Positions 49,629 to 58,720 of a stretch of DNA of 64,000 nt are shown one piece after another (the first letter of the stretch is position 1; each line of letters begins with the position of its first letter). A program made the translations under genes and the position numbers. The DNA lies in assembly GCA_030158305.1 (NCBI GenBank), contig JAOATE010000050.1, forward strand, positions 62,001-126,000, in the 5' to 3' direction. Origin of the DNA: Burkholderiaceae bacterium. GTDB lineage: Bacteria > Pseudomonadota > Gammaproteobacteria > Burkholderiales > Burkholderiaceae_B. The notes under the pieces were generated by a model. The model searched no databases and was not told where the DNA came from. It saw only the letters and a program-made list of their open reading frames with translations.

Positions 49629-50774
49629 CTAGCTGCCTAAAGCAAGATCAGAGGTGTTTGGACAGACCCAGCGCACAACATCACGCGACGCATCGATACA
49701 CCCACCCTCCTGATAAACCCCCCTGATATCCCGATAACGCATCATTCTTTCCACGATGCGGTTTGTTTCGGCTGATGATTTTTTAGTTTCGTTGACCTTT
49801 TCCCGGACAATATCCTCGTTCATTTTGAGCTCACCTGCTGCGTCGTAAAAGACGCCATCACGCCAGTGGTAAATCTCCAGACATTTATCCGTCAACTTGA
49901 AGGGCTTTGCACGCTCCCACAGATTGCAAAACTCACCCCCACCGTGATAAACCACCCACGATCCCTCAAAACCCTCTACATCTGCAGAGTGACTATCAGG
50001 ATTGCGAAACCATAAACGACAACCAGGAACATAAAATTGCATCGGCAGTGGATACTCTAACGTCCCGACTTCATAAATGAACGCATCGTTAAAGTCATCT
50101 GCCAGCAGCGCCCGAGTCTGCCACTGTTTCTGAAGGGTTGTATACAGCGCAGGATTATTCAACTTGAGCTCTTGCGCAATAGAAAGCAACATAATGTATT
50201 CGGCTGCTCGTCCACATGAAAACGTATAGAGCTGTTGTCCGGAAACCTCGGGTTGAGTCGTTTGAATTAAGGCCTCAACCATATCAACGCCAGGTTTTAA
50301 TAAAAAACCTTTGCCTTCGACATACATCCAGCACTCTTTTGGACGCTCATATCCGTCAGGGTTAAAGGCCAGCTCAGTTCGCCGAGCCGCATCTACTGCA
50401 AAGTGACGGACACGAACTGCGGCCTTAAGCTCAGCAACCGAGGGAAAACAATACGCGATAGGCGAACGTGCCAGACAAAGTAAAATTTCTAGGTCTAAGT
50501 GCTCAGGTTGATGGAGAGTATCTAATCCGAGTTTTTCACATAGGTTCAGCGTGTTGTAGTCAGGAGTTAATGCATGCAACTCTGGCGAAGCCGTCACGTG
50601 CACAACGGTCTGTCCCTGGTACGAAACGAGAGCAATATTGAGGTAAGCTTGTGCTCCTAGAGCTTGCCTCCAGCTGGTGATTTCAGAAGCCGCGAGTTTT
50701 GCGAGCTGTTCTTGTTCGAACAACACACAGATACCCTCAAGTGCCTCTATCTTATGTTTTGAATAATCAGCCAT
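49629..50774 (-). CDS. Bacillus Tgl-like transglutaminase-related protein (tentative)
   Basis: 381 residues; not a standard housekeeping protein. The segment from about 109 to 285 resembles Bacillus subtilis Tgl, a protein-glutamine gamma-glutamyltransferase of spores: FPSVAELKAAVRVRHFAVDAARR, CWMYVEGKGFLLKPG, LYTFSCGRAAEYIMLL and CRLWFRNPDSHSADVEGFEGSWVVYHGG. C187 matches the Tgl nucleophile position. The Tgl Glu and His (WRGEN..YFAHG) are not kept in the same places; E270, H277 and E281 are candidates. About 100 N-terminal and 95 C-terminal residues are extra. No signal peptide. It could be an active cross-linker, a protease-like relative or a dead homolog. Recognition is from memory, without a search. 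Confidence 0.5.
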   Translation of the reverse strand: MADYSKHKIEALEGICVLFEQEQLAKLAASEITSWRQALGAQAYLNIALVSYQGQTVVHVTASPELHALTPDYNTLNLCEKLGLDTLHQPEHLDLEILLCLARSPIAYCFPSVAELKAAVRVRHFAVDAARRTELAFNPDGYERPKECWMYVEGKGFLLKPGVDMVEALIQTTQPEVSGQQLYTFSCGRAAEYIMLLSIAQELKLNNPALYTTLQKQWQTRALLADDFNDAFIYEVGTLEYPLPMQFYVPGCRLWFRNPDSHSADVEGFEGSWVVYHGGGEFCNLWERAKPFKLTDKCLEIYHWRDGVFYDAAGELKMNEDIVREKVNETKKSSAETNRIVERMMRYRDIRGVYQEGGCIDASRDVVRWVCPNTSDLALGS

Positions 50775-50854
50775 TGAGATAAAGAGTTCCTAAGTTAAAC
50801 CTTTATTCGACATAAACATGCCTGAACAAGCACTTTATGTCATAGACCTACTCT

Positions 50855-51706
50855 ATGTCGACCCCAGAAATTCGCCCAGAACAATCCATTGAGCTACTAA
50901 AAGCGCTTCACATCCTGACGCGCGACGGAAAACTCAATCAAGACAGCAGGCGCAAACTTAAACAGGTTTACCACTTATTTCAATTTATTGAGCCCCTGCT
51001 TAAACAAGTTCAACTCAAGCGAAATGATTTCTGCGTGGTGGATCACGGTGCGGGTAAATCCTACCTAGGATTTATACTTGTTGACCTCTATTTGCGTCAT
51101 CACGCGCCTCTCGCATCCATGATTGGGATCGAAACCCGTTCAGAGCTTGTCGAACAAACCAAAAAACTAGCTCAAGATCTTGGTTTTGAGCAGATGCGCT
51201 TTTTAAATGAATCCGTCGCACAATCCATTGTGTCACCATCTTTGCCTGCAGAAGTCGATCTTGTGACCGCTCTGCACGCATGCAATACCGCCACCGACGA
51301 TGCCATACGATTTGGCCTTGCCAAACGGGCAGAGTTTATGGTGCTAGTACCTTGCTGTCAGGCCGAAGTGGCAGGTGTCTTGCGCAAACACAAAGCACAG
51401 CAGCTTAAAGACCCGCTGGCTGAAATTTGGCGTCACCCGCTGCATACACGTGAATTTGGTAGCCAAGTGACCAATACGCTGCGTTGCTTACAACTCGAAG
51501 CGCATGGATATCAAGTGACCGTCACTGAACTCGTTGGCTGGGAGCACTCTATGAAAAATGAGCTATTAATTGCGCAACGTAAAGGTCCGCCAAAGCCCCA
51601 CACCATCGCTCGCCTTGAGGCATTGCTCGAACGTTTAGGGCTTGAAGAACTCAAACAACGTTTTTTTGTTCCCGATCAGTTGAGTCAATCCGGAGAGCAA
51701 GCATGA
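50855..51706 (+). CDS. SAM-dependent methyltransferase (METTL25-like domain)
   Basis: 283 residues with a Rossmann methyltransferase core: VVDHGAGKSYLGFILVDLYL (motif I), GIETRSELVEQTKKLA (motif II) and DLVTALHACNTATDDAIRFGLAKRAEFMVLVPCCQAEV. The DHGAGKSYL and VPCCQ signatures are typical of the Methyltransf_32/METTL25 group, whose substrates are poorly known in bacteria. It overlaps the epimerase gene by 4 bases, so the two are translated together, and it diverges from the Tgl-like gene with an 80-base gap. Confidence 0.8.
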   Translation: MSTPEIRPEQSIELLKALHILTRDGKLNQDSRRKLKQVYHLFQFIEPLLKQVQLKRNDFCVVDHGAGKSYLGFILVDLYLRHHAPLASMIGIETRSELVEQTKKLAQDLGFEQMRFLNESVAQSIVSPSLPAEVDLVTALHACNTATDDAIRFGLAKRAEFMVLVPCCQAEVAGVLRKHKAQQLKDPLAEIWRHPLHTREFGSQVTNTLRCLQLEAHGYQVTVTELVGWEHSMKNELLIAQRKGPPKPHTIARLEALLERLGLEELKQRFFVPDQLSQSGEQA

Positions 51707-52569
51707 CACCCGAACCTCTTCGTGTATTGATTGCCGGTTGCGGCGACCTCGGTAGTCGCGTGGCAGATAAGTTGCTACTCGAAACTGGCAATCGCGTCTG
51801 GGGGCTTCGGCGTTCTCCTAAGCAGCGTTGCGAACATGCGTCAGGCTTTGAGTGGCTCGTGGCTGATATGACCAAGCCAGAGACGCTAACCTTGTTACCG
51901 GCCGGTATTACGCATGTACTATTTTGCGCCGCGCCAAATAGTCGAACTGAGTCAGCGTATCGGGATGTTTATTTTAATGGCCTTAAAAATGTAGTTGAGC
52001 GCGCACTGAATCCTGCTTTAAAACGTATTTTGTTTGTATCGTCGAGTGCTGTTTACGGAGCGCATGGTGATGAATGGGTCGACGAAGAAACGCCCGTGAA
52101 TCCACAAAACTTTAACGGTCGAATTCTGCTGGAAAGTGAACAATGGCTGAGTCGTTTTTGCCAAGAACACGCCATCAAAAGCCTCAGCTTGAGGTTGTCT
52201 GGGATCTATGGTCCAGGGCGAGTGCAATTGTTGGAAAAACTCAAACTTGGCTTGGTGGGTGCGCCCTCCTCACCCATTCATTGGGCAAATCGCATTCACG
52301 TGGAAGACGCAGCAAACGCCATCCTGCATCTGATGAAATTGCCAGACCCTATGAGTACTTACCTCGTGACGGATAGTACGCCGCTTCCCTTACATACGCT
52401 GTATGAAAACTTAGCGCGACTCGTGAATGGACCGACTCCGTCTGAAGCGGCAGCCCCTAGTTTTGTCGGTAGTAAACGACTGAGTAACGCTAGGCTTCGC
52501 GCATCGGGCTTTGATTTCTTGTGGCCAGATAGCGTTGCTGGCTACGCCTCACTCGTTCAGGCAGGATAA
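51703..52569 (+). CDS. NAD(P)-dependent epimerase/dehydratase family (YeeZ-like)
   Basis: 288-residue extended-SDR protein. The N-terminal GCGDLGSRVADKLL is the Rossmann motif; LFVSSSAVYGAHGDEWVDEETPV carries the serine/tyrosine-like region, but the usual YxxxK is degenerate (ILLESEQW), as in other YeeZ-type proteins; LRLSGIYGPGRVQLLEKLK and NRIHVEDAANAILHLM follow. Function is uncertain, possibly nucleotide-sugar or repair-type reduction. It overlaps the methyltransferase start-wise and greB stop-wise (13 bases, convergent). Confidence 0.8.
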   Translation: MTPEPLRVLIAGCGDLGSRVADKLLLETGNRVWGLRRSPKQRCEHASGFEWLVADMTKPETLTLLPAGITHVLFCAAPNSRTESAYRDVYFNGLKNVVERALNPALKRILFVSSSAVYGAHGDEWVDEETPVNPQNFNGRILLESEQWLSRFCQEHAIKSLSLRLSGIYGPGRVQLLEKLKLGLVGAPSSPIHWANRIHVEDAANAILHLMKLPDPMSTYLVTDSTPLPLHTLYENLARLVNGPTPSEAAAPSFVGSKRLSNARLRASGFDFLWPDSVAGYASLVQAG

Positions 52570-53108
52570 TGGATCTCCAGGATATCGAGTTCTTCGATAC
52601 CGCCTGGTGTTCTAAGCGTCACGGTGTCGCCAAGCTTGGCTTTGGTCAGTGCGCGCGCCACAGGAGAAATCCAGCTGATTCGTCCCTGCAAAGGTTCCGC
52701 CTCATCCACGCCAACAATCGTGACACGGTGCTCTTGGCCATTTTGGTTGGCGTATAAGACAGTCGCACCAAAAAAAACTTGTTCACGACTTGTCTGAAGC
52801 GCAGGATCCACGACTTCAGCGAGCTCTAGGCGCTTGGTCAAAAAACGCATACGTCGGTCAATTTCGCGTAAACGTTTTTTCCCGTACAGGTAGTCGCCAT
52901 TCTCTGAGCGATCACCGTTAGAGGCTGCCCAAGAAACAATCTGCACCATGGCAGGTCTCTCTTCATTCATCAGATGCGCAAGCTCATCGCGCAAGCCAGC
53001 ATACCCTCCTGGAGTCAGATAGTTTTTTGTTCCAACAGGCAGGGCGAGTGCCTCGGGCAGATCCTCCTCCTCAACACCATCTGACTCTTTAACGAAAGCT
53101 TTATTCAT
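52557..53108 (-). CDS. greB: transcription elongation factor GreB
   Basis: 183-residue factor that stimulates transcript cleavage by stalled RNA polymerase. An N-terminal coiled coil (YLTPGGYAGLRDELAHLMNEERPAMVQIVSWAASNGDRSENGDY) has the two acidic tip residues, followed by YGKKRLREIDRRMRFLTKRLELAEVVD and a C-terminal FKBP-like domain. LYGKKRLREIDRR favours GreB over GreA. A charged N-terminal leader (about 25 residues) is longer than usual. It follows the PHP gene by only 6 bases on the same strand. Confidence 0.92.
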   Translation of the reverse strand: MNKAFVKESDGVEEEDLPEALALPVGTKNYLTPGGYAGLRDELAHLMNEERPAMVQIVSWAASNGDRSENGDYLYGKKRLREIDRRMRFLTKRLELAEVVDPALQTSREQVFFGATVLYANQNGQEHRVTIVGVDEAEPLQGRISWISPVARALTKAKLGDTVTLRTPGGIEELDILEIHYPA

Positions 53109-53114
53109 TGTTAA

Positions 53115-53966
53115 TTACACCAAATCCTGCCACACGGGCTTGAGATCAACGGGAAGTGGTGGCAGACTACCGAGTTCAATACGGCTTTCCTCAGGGCTAT
53201 GGAAATCAGATCCACATGAGGCCTGAAAACCATAATGTCTGGCCACTTGGGCATACTCTTTGAACTGTGGCACGCTATGACTACCCGTAATGACTTCGAT
53301 CGCACAACCACCGAGGTCTTTAAACGTATCAAAGAGCGCGCCAAACTGTAATGGCGTGTATTTGTAACGTCCTGGGTGGGCAATGACAGATACGCCACCT
53401 GCCCCGTGTATCCAGCTGATAGCAGACTCAAGTGTCGCCCACTGCATAGGTTCATGCGCCGGACCATCATCTTTAAGTAAACGGTCAAAGACGGCCTGAA
53501 CATTAGGAAAAAAACCCGCTTGAACTAAAAATCTCGCGAAATGAGTACGGCTGATGAGCTCGGGATTGCCTGCAAAAGTCAATGCGCCCTCAAAGGCTCC
53601 GGGCATACCAAGCTTTGCGAGACGGTCCCCAATGCGTTTTGCGCGTTGCGCACGCCCTGCTCGTGTCTGACGCAAGCCTTCAACAAGGGTGGCATCTAGT
53701 GGATTGAAACCCAGACCAACAATGTGAACAGTCTGCTTTGCCCAAGTCACCGAAATTTCAACGCCGGTCAGGTAATGAAGACTAATTTCGCGGGCGGTTT
53801 CGGATGCAATGGCCTGTCCGGAGAGTTCGTCATGATCCGTCAAAGACCAAAGCGTCACTCCTGAATCTTTGGCACGTCTCGCCAAATCATCCGGAGTAAA
53901 CACCCCATCAGAGACGGTTGAATGACAGTGCAAATCAGCACAAAATGTATCCGCAAAAGTATTCAT
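53115..53966 (-). CDS. PHP-domain phosphoesterase (RNase AM / YciV-like)
   Basis: 283-residue metal-dependent phosphoesterase. The PHP metal ligands are in ADLHCHSTVSDG (HxH), SLTDHDELSG, GVEIS and near the C-terminus GSDFHSPEE. Homologs such as YciV/TrpH hydrolyse nucleoside 3',5'-bisphosphate and trim rRNA 5' ends. The ATG at 53966 lies 4 bases after the stop of the hydrolase gene and directly before the first motif; an ATG at 54002 would overlap that gene by 32 bases. It precedes greB. Confidence 0.87.
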   Translation of the reverse strand: MNTFADTFCADLHCHSTVSDGVFTPDDLARRAKDSGVTLWSLTDHDELSGQAIASETAREISLHYLTGVEISVTWAKQTVHIVGLGFNPLDATLVEGLRQTRAGRAQRAKRIGDRLAKLGMPGAFEGALTFAGNPELISRTHFARFLVQAGFFPNVQAVFDRLLKDDGPAHEPMQWATLESAISWIHGAGGVSVIAHPGRYKYTPLQFGALFDTFKDLGGCAIEVITGSHSVPQFKEYAQVARHYGFQASCGSDFHSPEESRIELGSLPPLPVDLKPVWQDLV

Positions 53967-53970
53967 CGCA

Positions 53971-54933
53971 TCAATGCCTAAAAGCTTGGGAGTCTTGCTC
54001 ATTCTGACTCAATAAAAAATCTGTCACCACGTTAATTTGAGCGGTCTCCATCAAAGTGGGCGCGTGTCCAACACCAGCGATTTCAGTCAAACGCGCTTGA
54101 GGCTGATATTGCAGCATTTTCTGACAGGTTTGTTCTGACAGTAAATCAGATTGCTGTCCTCGAATAATTTGTATGGGTACGGAAAGGGATGCAAATGCCC
54201 CCCAAAGAAATGCTTCACCCTGAGCAGCGAGTTCAGGTGTGAGCTGCTTGAAAGGCACGGCTAACGAGAGGTCATAATGTTTAACCCATTGGCCTGCTCT
54301 CTCAACGTAAACATACCGCGTCAGGTCGGCCCACTGTTCAGGCGTGTGCGGGCCAAAACTTTCACAAGTCATGCGTACATATTGAACTGCTTGTTCAAAA
54401 CTTGGAAAACTGACGTTTTCACCCACATACAGGCCAATGCGTGCCAAAGAAGCTGGCTCAAGGTGAGGCCCTACATCATTTAAAACAATTGAATCCAGGC
54501 GCAGTTGCGTAGAAGGTATGGTGGTGTGACTCTGCGCAGGTGTCAAAGTCGCATTCGAATGACGCGCTTGTGCCAAAGCACCTGCATACACTAAACCAAT
54601 AAGCCCCCCCATTGACGTTCCGACCCAATGCAAGCGCTCAGGCTGCAGACGGGCAATCAGAGTGACCATATCCGAAACATACTGGGGCAACCCATAGAGT
54701 GCGGGATTGGACAACCAGTCTGAGAGACCGCGTCCGGCTACATCAGGACAAATCACTCGATATCGGCTGGACAATACTTTCGCCAAAGCATCAAAATCTC
54801 TGCCTGTCCGCGTGAGGCCGTGAACGCAGAGAAGAACCTCATGATTGTCTGGATCTCCCCATTCGTAATACGCCATGCGATGCAGCCCCGAGGGACTGGA
54901 GCAAGTCACTGCTTGCAAACGTGGCAACAACAT
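53971..54933 (-). CDS. alpha/beta-hydrolase fold protein
   Basis: 320-residue soluble hydrolase. It has LLCVHGLTRTGRDFDALA (oxyanion HG), GTSMGG as the nucleophile elbow with the catalytic serine, and a C-terminal GVGHAPTLM histidine. Sequence around VICPDVAGRGLSDW is typical of esterases and C-C hydrolases. Substrate unknown. It lies 93 bases downstream of the Bug receptor, a gap with nested inverted repeats, and just before the PHP gene. Confidence 0.83.
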   Translation of the reverse strand: MLLPRLQAVTCSSPSGLHRMAYYEWGDPDNHEVLLCVHGLTRTGRDFDALAKVLSSRYRVICPDVAGRGLSDWLSNPALYGLPQYVSDMVTLIARLQPERLHWVGTSMGGLIGLVYAGALAQARHSNATLTPAQSHTTIPSTQLRLDSIVLNDVGPHLEPASLARIGLYVGENVSFPSFEQAVQYVRMTCESFGPHTPEQWADLTRYVYVERAGQWVKHYDLSLAVPFKQLTPELAAQGEAFLWGAFASLSVPIQIIRGQQSDLLSEQTCQKMLQYQPQARLTEIAGVGHAPTLMETAQINVVTDFLLSQNEQDSQAFRH

Positions 54934-54943
54934 GGTGAGTTCC

Positions 54944-55000
54944 CCCGGGTCGTGTTCGGCGAATGCTCGAACGAATGACTTATTGTAGTACTGACCCGGG
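54944..55000. repeat. nested inverted repeats between the Bug receptor and the hydrolase
   Basis: CCCGGGTC (54944-54951) pairs with GACCCGGG (54993-55000), and inside it GTTCG (54954-54958) pairs with CGAAC (54968-54972). The structure occupies most of the 93-base gap, close to the start of the hydrolase gene. No T-tract follows on the minus strand. It could be a protein-binding dyad or a structured leader. Confidence 0.45.
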
Positions 55001-55026
55001 AGTAATCGCTGCGCTGCAGCAAAAGC

Positions 55027-55989
55027 TTATTTCTTAAGCATTCCTGCGTTGCGAGCGTCTTCCATCACCAAGGGTTCCTTTTCCTTCATGAAAGCAGGAA
55101 TCTTTTCGAGTGGGATGTCGACCAGCACAAAACCACTCTCCTCTAAGCGTTTTTTTGTAGCGGGATCCGCATTGAGCTTTGCCATGTAATCAGACATTTT
55201 CTTTTGTGTCTCGATCGGTGTGCTCTTTGGCATGGCAACACCTCTATAGGCGCCGTCGACCCAATTAAGCCCAAGCTCTTTAAAAGTGGGTACATCGGGA
55301 AGAGCGGGATGGCGGCTTTCAGTGGCGACAGCTAGGGTTCTCACGCGATTTTTCTGTTGAATCGCTAAGGGTAAATAGCCCATTGCACCGTCAACATGCA
55401 TACCAATCAGTGAGGCAATCAAGTCTCCTGTCCCTTTGAACGGTACATAGTTGACTTTGACATCTGCCAACTTGTTCAGACGCTCAGTGGCCATATGATT
55501 GGCGGAGTACTGCGCAGAGCCTGCAAGTGACATCTTGCCAGGATTTTTCTTGGCAGCGGCGATGAACTCTTGGTAAGTCTTATAGGGACTATCGGCCGAC
55601 ACCATCAGAGCATCAGGCGTAAAGTGGTAGTAATAAACAGAGTTGATATCGTTGGTTTTGTACTGGGTGCCTTCTTGTAAAGGTTGCAACATAATGTGCG
55701 GAATATTGACGCCAATGATATTGGTACCGTCATTGGGATAGTTGTTTAACTGACTCCATACAAGGGCACCGCCCGCTCCTGCGCGGTTAATGACAACCAT
55801 AGGTTGCTTGAATTGTTTGGCTGAAATATCCGCCTGCAAACGCGCCACAACATCAGACTCGCCACCGGGCGGAAATGGAATAATGTATTGGACAGGTTTT
55901 TCACTAATCACCTGTGCAGCGACCTGAGTCGCGCCCATCAATGCGAGCGACATGACACCTGCGATTTTGGCTATTTTTAAAAATTCCAT
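55027..55989 (-). CDS. Bug-family (tripartite tricarboxylate) substrate-binding protein, orphan
   Basis: 320-residue exported receptor of the Bordetella uptake gene family. The signal peptide (KIAKIAGVMSLALMGATQVAAQ) ends before VISEKPVQYIIPFPPGGESDVVAR, the Bug N-terminal hallmark; VVINRAGAGGALVWSQLNNYPNDG and AVATESRHPALPDVPTFKELG follow. These proteins bind carboxylated ligands for TctAB permeases or for sensing. No tctA/tctB gene is nearby, as is usual for the many solo Bug genes of Alcaligenaceae. The ligand is unknown. Confidence 0.9.
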   Translation of the reverse strand: MEFLKIAKIAGVMSLALMGATQVAAQVISEKPVQYIIPFPPGGESDVVARLQADISAKQFKQPMVVINRAGAGGALVWSQLNNYPNDGTNIIGVNIPHIMLQPLQEGTQYKTNDINSVYYYHFTPDALMVSADSPYKTYQEFIAAAKKNPGKMSLAGSAQYSANHMATERLNKLADVKVNYVPFKGTGDLIASLIGMHVDGAMGYLPLAIQQKNRVRTLAVATESRHPALPDVPTFKELGLNWVDGAYRGVAMPKSTPIETQKKMSDYMAKLNADPATKKRLEESGFVLVDIPLEKIPAFMKEKEPLVMEDARNAGMLKK

Positions 55990-56123
55990 CTCTCAATCTC
56001 CTAAGTCATTCATTTTTTAACATCCTCACTCACATTGTAGTCAGGATGGTTTTGGATTACTTTACTCTGAGTTCCTGTCAAAAAACTGACTAAATATAAA
56101 AAAATCTCCTTTTTGACCTGCAC

Positions 56124-58637
56124 TCAGTTTCTATCATGCCAATACCTCTTGCGCAGCTGTGCTTGAGAAATAACCGTCAACCCTGTCTGGCTTGATTCAG
56201 CCGTCACGGCACCATCACGATCTGTTCGCCAAAAGATGGTCTGTAATGCTTTCCACCGTTGTTCGACCTCGGGCGCCGGATGTGAAAAGCGATTGAGATA
56301 CCCAACTTGAGCGATCGCATGACGAGCACCTAATTGTGAAACGAAGTTTTCAGAGGAAGATGTGGCTGAGCCATGATGCGCCACCAAGGCAACATCGGCC
56401 CGCACACGGCCTAACAGCTCTTTCTCTTGCCTGTTGCCTATATCACCAGGCAACAGAGCTGAATGATGCTTACCCTGAATGTGAAGCACACAACTCTGTG
56501 CATTTGTTTTGACTTTTTTCTTAGACGTATGTTTGACCATCGGAGCGCCCTCATCGTGGGTGTTTGTCACGGGATGCAAGAAAGTAAATGTCACGCCATC
56601 CCAGTTCCAACTCAACCCTGCTTGACACATCAACACCTCATCAGGTCGCACAATCGGTGCGGGAATTTTCAATACGCTTTGGGTATGATTTAAAAGATGC
56701 TCCAAATTGAAACTTGCATACGCTAAAGAGACAGGCATTTCGCGTAATAAGCCGGGCAAACCCCCTGCATGATCAATGTCTGGATGTGAAATGATCAAAG
56801 CATTGATATGTCGCACACCCAGTGCACGCAGTACGGGTGAAACGACGCGTTGACCTGCATCACTGACACCCAGTCGCGGACCGACATCAAACACCAAAGA
56901 GTGACGCTGGGTGCGCACAATGATTGCCCCACCTTGACCAACATCGAGGGCAGTCAGTTGCCACGCACCCGCTGATAATGTTTGAGGTTGCCATGTCAAA
57001 GCAGGTAATAGCAAGGTCCATCCCACCCACCGCTCAGGAACACCAGGAGGCTGTAAGGCCCAGACAATTCCAATTAAGGCAAGCAACAAACACCAAACAG
57101 GCATTGCTGCAACGGACATTGAGGAACCAGGAACAAAGGCTAGCCAAGTGACGGGCACCATTGTCCAGTCTAGTGCCCAGTGTGCAAACCAAGCCATCCA
57201 ACCGGCCAAGACATCTGCTCCTGGAATGAGTGCTGTGACTGCCATCAACAAGGCAAGTGGGGTCACAATAAAAGTAATGACTGGAATTGCAATCGCATTG
57301 GCGATCGGAGAAGTCACAGAAACTTGTTGAAATAAATAGGCGAGTGCTGGAAGCATCGCTAGAGTAATCAACCACTGTAATCGCGCAGACTCTTTAAAGA
57401 TTATCCAGCCACGCACTCTTAAGGTCAGAGTCTCCTCTCCGTTCAGCTGAGTTTGAGACCCAACATAAAATAAAACTGCCACGGCACCAAACGATAACCA
57501 GAAACCCGTTGCAAGGGGTGACCATGGATCAATGATCGTCACCACCGCCGCCGCTAGACAAAGCACACTGCTAGCTGAAAGAGGTAAACGCACTAACATT
57601 GCAAGACCTGACACCAGAAGCATAAAAAACGTACGTCTAGCTGGCACTCCCCAGCCCGCCAACAGACAGTAAAGCCAAGCCACGCATAACGCGGCGATAC
57701 CCGCCACGATCTTTGCAGGCATGTGTTCCGCTAAAGCCCGGCCACGCCAACGCAAACGTTTCCAAATCCACAGCATGGAAAGGCCTCCAAATGCCGCAAG
57801 CATCGTGACATGTGAGCCGCTAATTGAAACCAAATGCGTAATGCCAGTCTTATTAAATATTTCCCAGTGTCCCGCTTGAACGCTGTCTTGATCCCCGATC
57901 GCCAATGCAATCAGAACGGCTCCAAAAGTCATGTGATCAACATGTTTACGCATCCCTTGGCGTATGTATTGACGCGTCCTAGAGACCATCACTTGAAATG
58001 AAGACCGTCGAACTTCAGTGATGAGAACGGGATTTCCGCGCACACGTCCGATGGCCCGAATATTGCGACTCAATAAATGAGCTTCATAATCAAAGCCATG
58101 TGGATTTAAGGCTCCCCTGGGTTGTCGAAAAATGAGTGCGGCACGCCAAATCTGACCAGGTCGAATCACAGGTGAAGCGTGTTCACCATCGTGTTTTCGC
58201 CAAACAACTTGAATATGGCGAGGAATTCCCTTTAAACGCTCTCCTGTCTGACTATGAGTCAAGACCTCAGCCTCAAATCTAAAACTATCACCTTGATCCT
58301 GAACCATACCGGTGATTTCAAATTGGATGCGAGAGACGACATTTTCATGCTCTGGGGAGAGCTGATCCGACATCCTCAATTGCGCTCTCCATGTCGACCA
58401 CGCAAGTGAAGCTATCAATACCAAAGCCAAAATAATGGCACGAGTCAAATATTGAATGCTCTGTTTAACAAACGGGTATTGCTCAGCAACAGCAAAACCA
58501 GAGCAACGGTATAGAAAAATCCATGCAGTACAAAGGATCAAACACAGGCCAAGGAAATCCTGCCATTGCGGCAAGTACGCTAAGTTTTGTACAAAAACAC
58601 AAGCTGCAATGACGGAAAGTGCAATTAATCTGCCCAC
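56124..58637 (-). CDS. comEC: DNA internalization channel protein ComEC/Rec2
   Basis: 837-residue inner-membrane protein that passes single-stranded DNA in natural transformation. It has an N-terminal hydrophobic part with a DUF4131-like region, the Competence domain with many membrane segments (FNKTGITHLVSISGSHVTMLAAFGG, GVPARRTFFMLLVSGLAM) and a C-terminal metallo-beta-lactamase domain (TALDVGQGGAIIVRT, ISHPDIDHAGGLPGLLRE, VALVAHHGSATSSSENF). The HxDxDH metal motif is intact. No other competence gene is nearby. It follows the two-component genes on the same strand but with an 83-base gap. Confidence 0.93.
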   Translation of the reverse strand: MGRLIALSVIAACVFVQNLAYLPQWQDFLGLCLILCTAWIFLYRCSGFAVAEQYPFVKQSIQYLTRAIILALVLIASLAWSTWRAQLRMSDQLSPEHENVVSRIQFEITGMVQDQGDSFRFEAEVLTHSQTGERLKGIPRHIQVVWRKHDGEHASPVIRPGQIWRAALIFRQPRGALNPHGFDYEAHLLSRNIRAIGRVRGNPVLITEVRRSSFQVMVSRTRQYIRQGMRKHVDHMTFGAVLIALAIGDQDSVQAGHWEIFNKTGITHLVSISGSHVTMLAAFGGLSMLWIWKRLRWRGRALAEHMPAKIVAGIAALCVAWLYCLLAGWGVPARRTFFMLLVSGLAMLVRLPLSASSVLCLAAAVVTIIDPWSPLATGFWLSFGAVAVLFYVGSQTQLNGEETLTLRVRGWIIFKESARLQWLITLAMLPALAYLFQQVSVTSPIANAIAIPVITFIVTPLALLMAVTALIPGADVLAGWMAWFAHWALDWTMVPVTWLAFVPGSSMSVAAMPVWCLLLALIGIVWALQPPGVPERWVGWTLLLPALTWQPQTLSAGAWQLTALDVGQGGAIIVRTQRHSLVFDVGPRLGVSDAGQRVVSPVLRALGVRHINALIISHPDIDHAGGLPGLLREMPVSLAYASFNLEHLLNHTQSVLKIPAPIVRPDEVLMCQAGLSWNWDGVTFTFLHPVTNTHDEGAPMVKHTSKKKVKTNAQSCVLHIQGKHHSALLPGDIGNRQEKELLGRVRADVALVAHHGSATSSSENFVSQLGARHAIAQVGYLNRFSHPAPEVEQRWKALQTIFWRTDRDGAVTAESSQTGLTVISQAQLRKRYWHDRN

Positions 58638-58720
58638 TTACACCTCGACGAAACACGCCATAGTGCTTCGTCTTGATCTACTTGTCACTGGTGTGTGAAC
58701 GGTATTGACCTGTCGTAATA

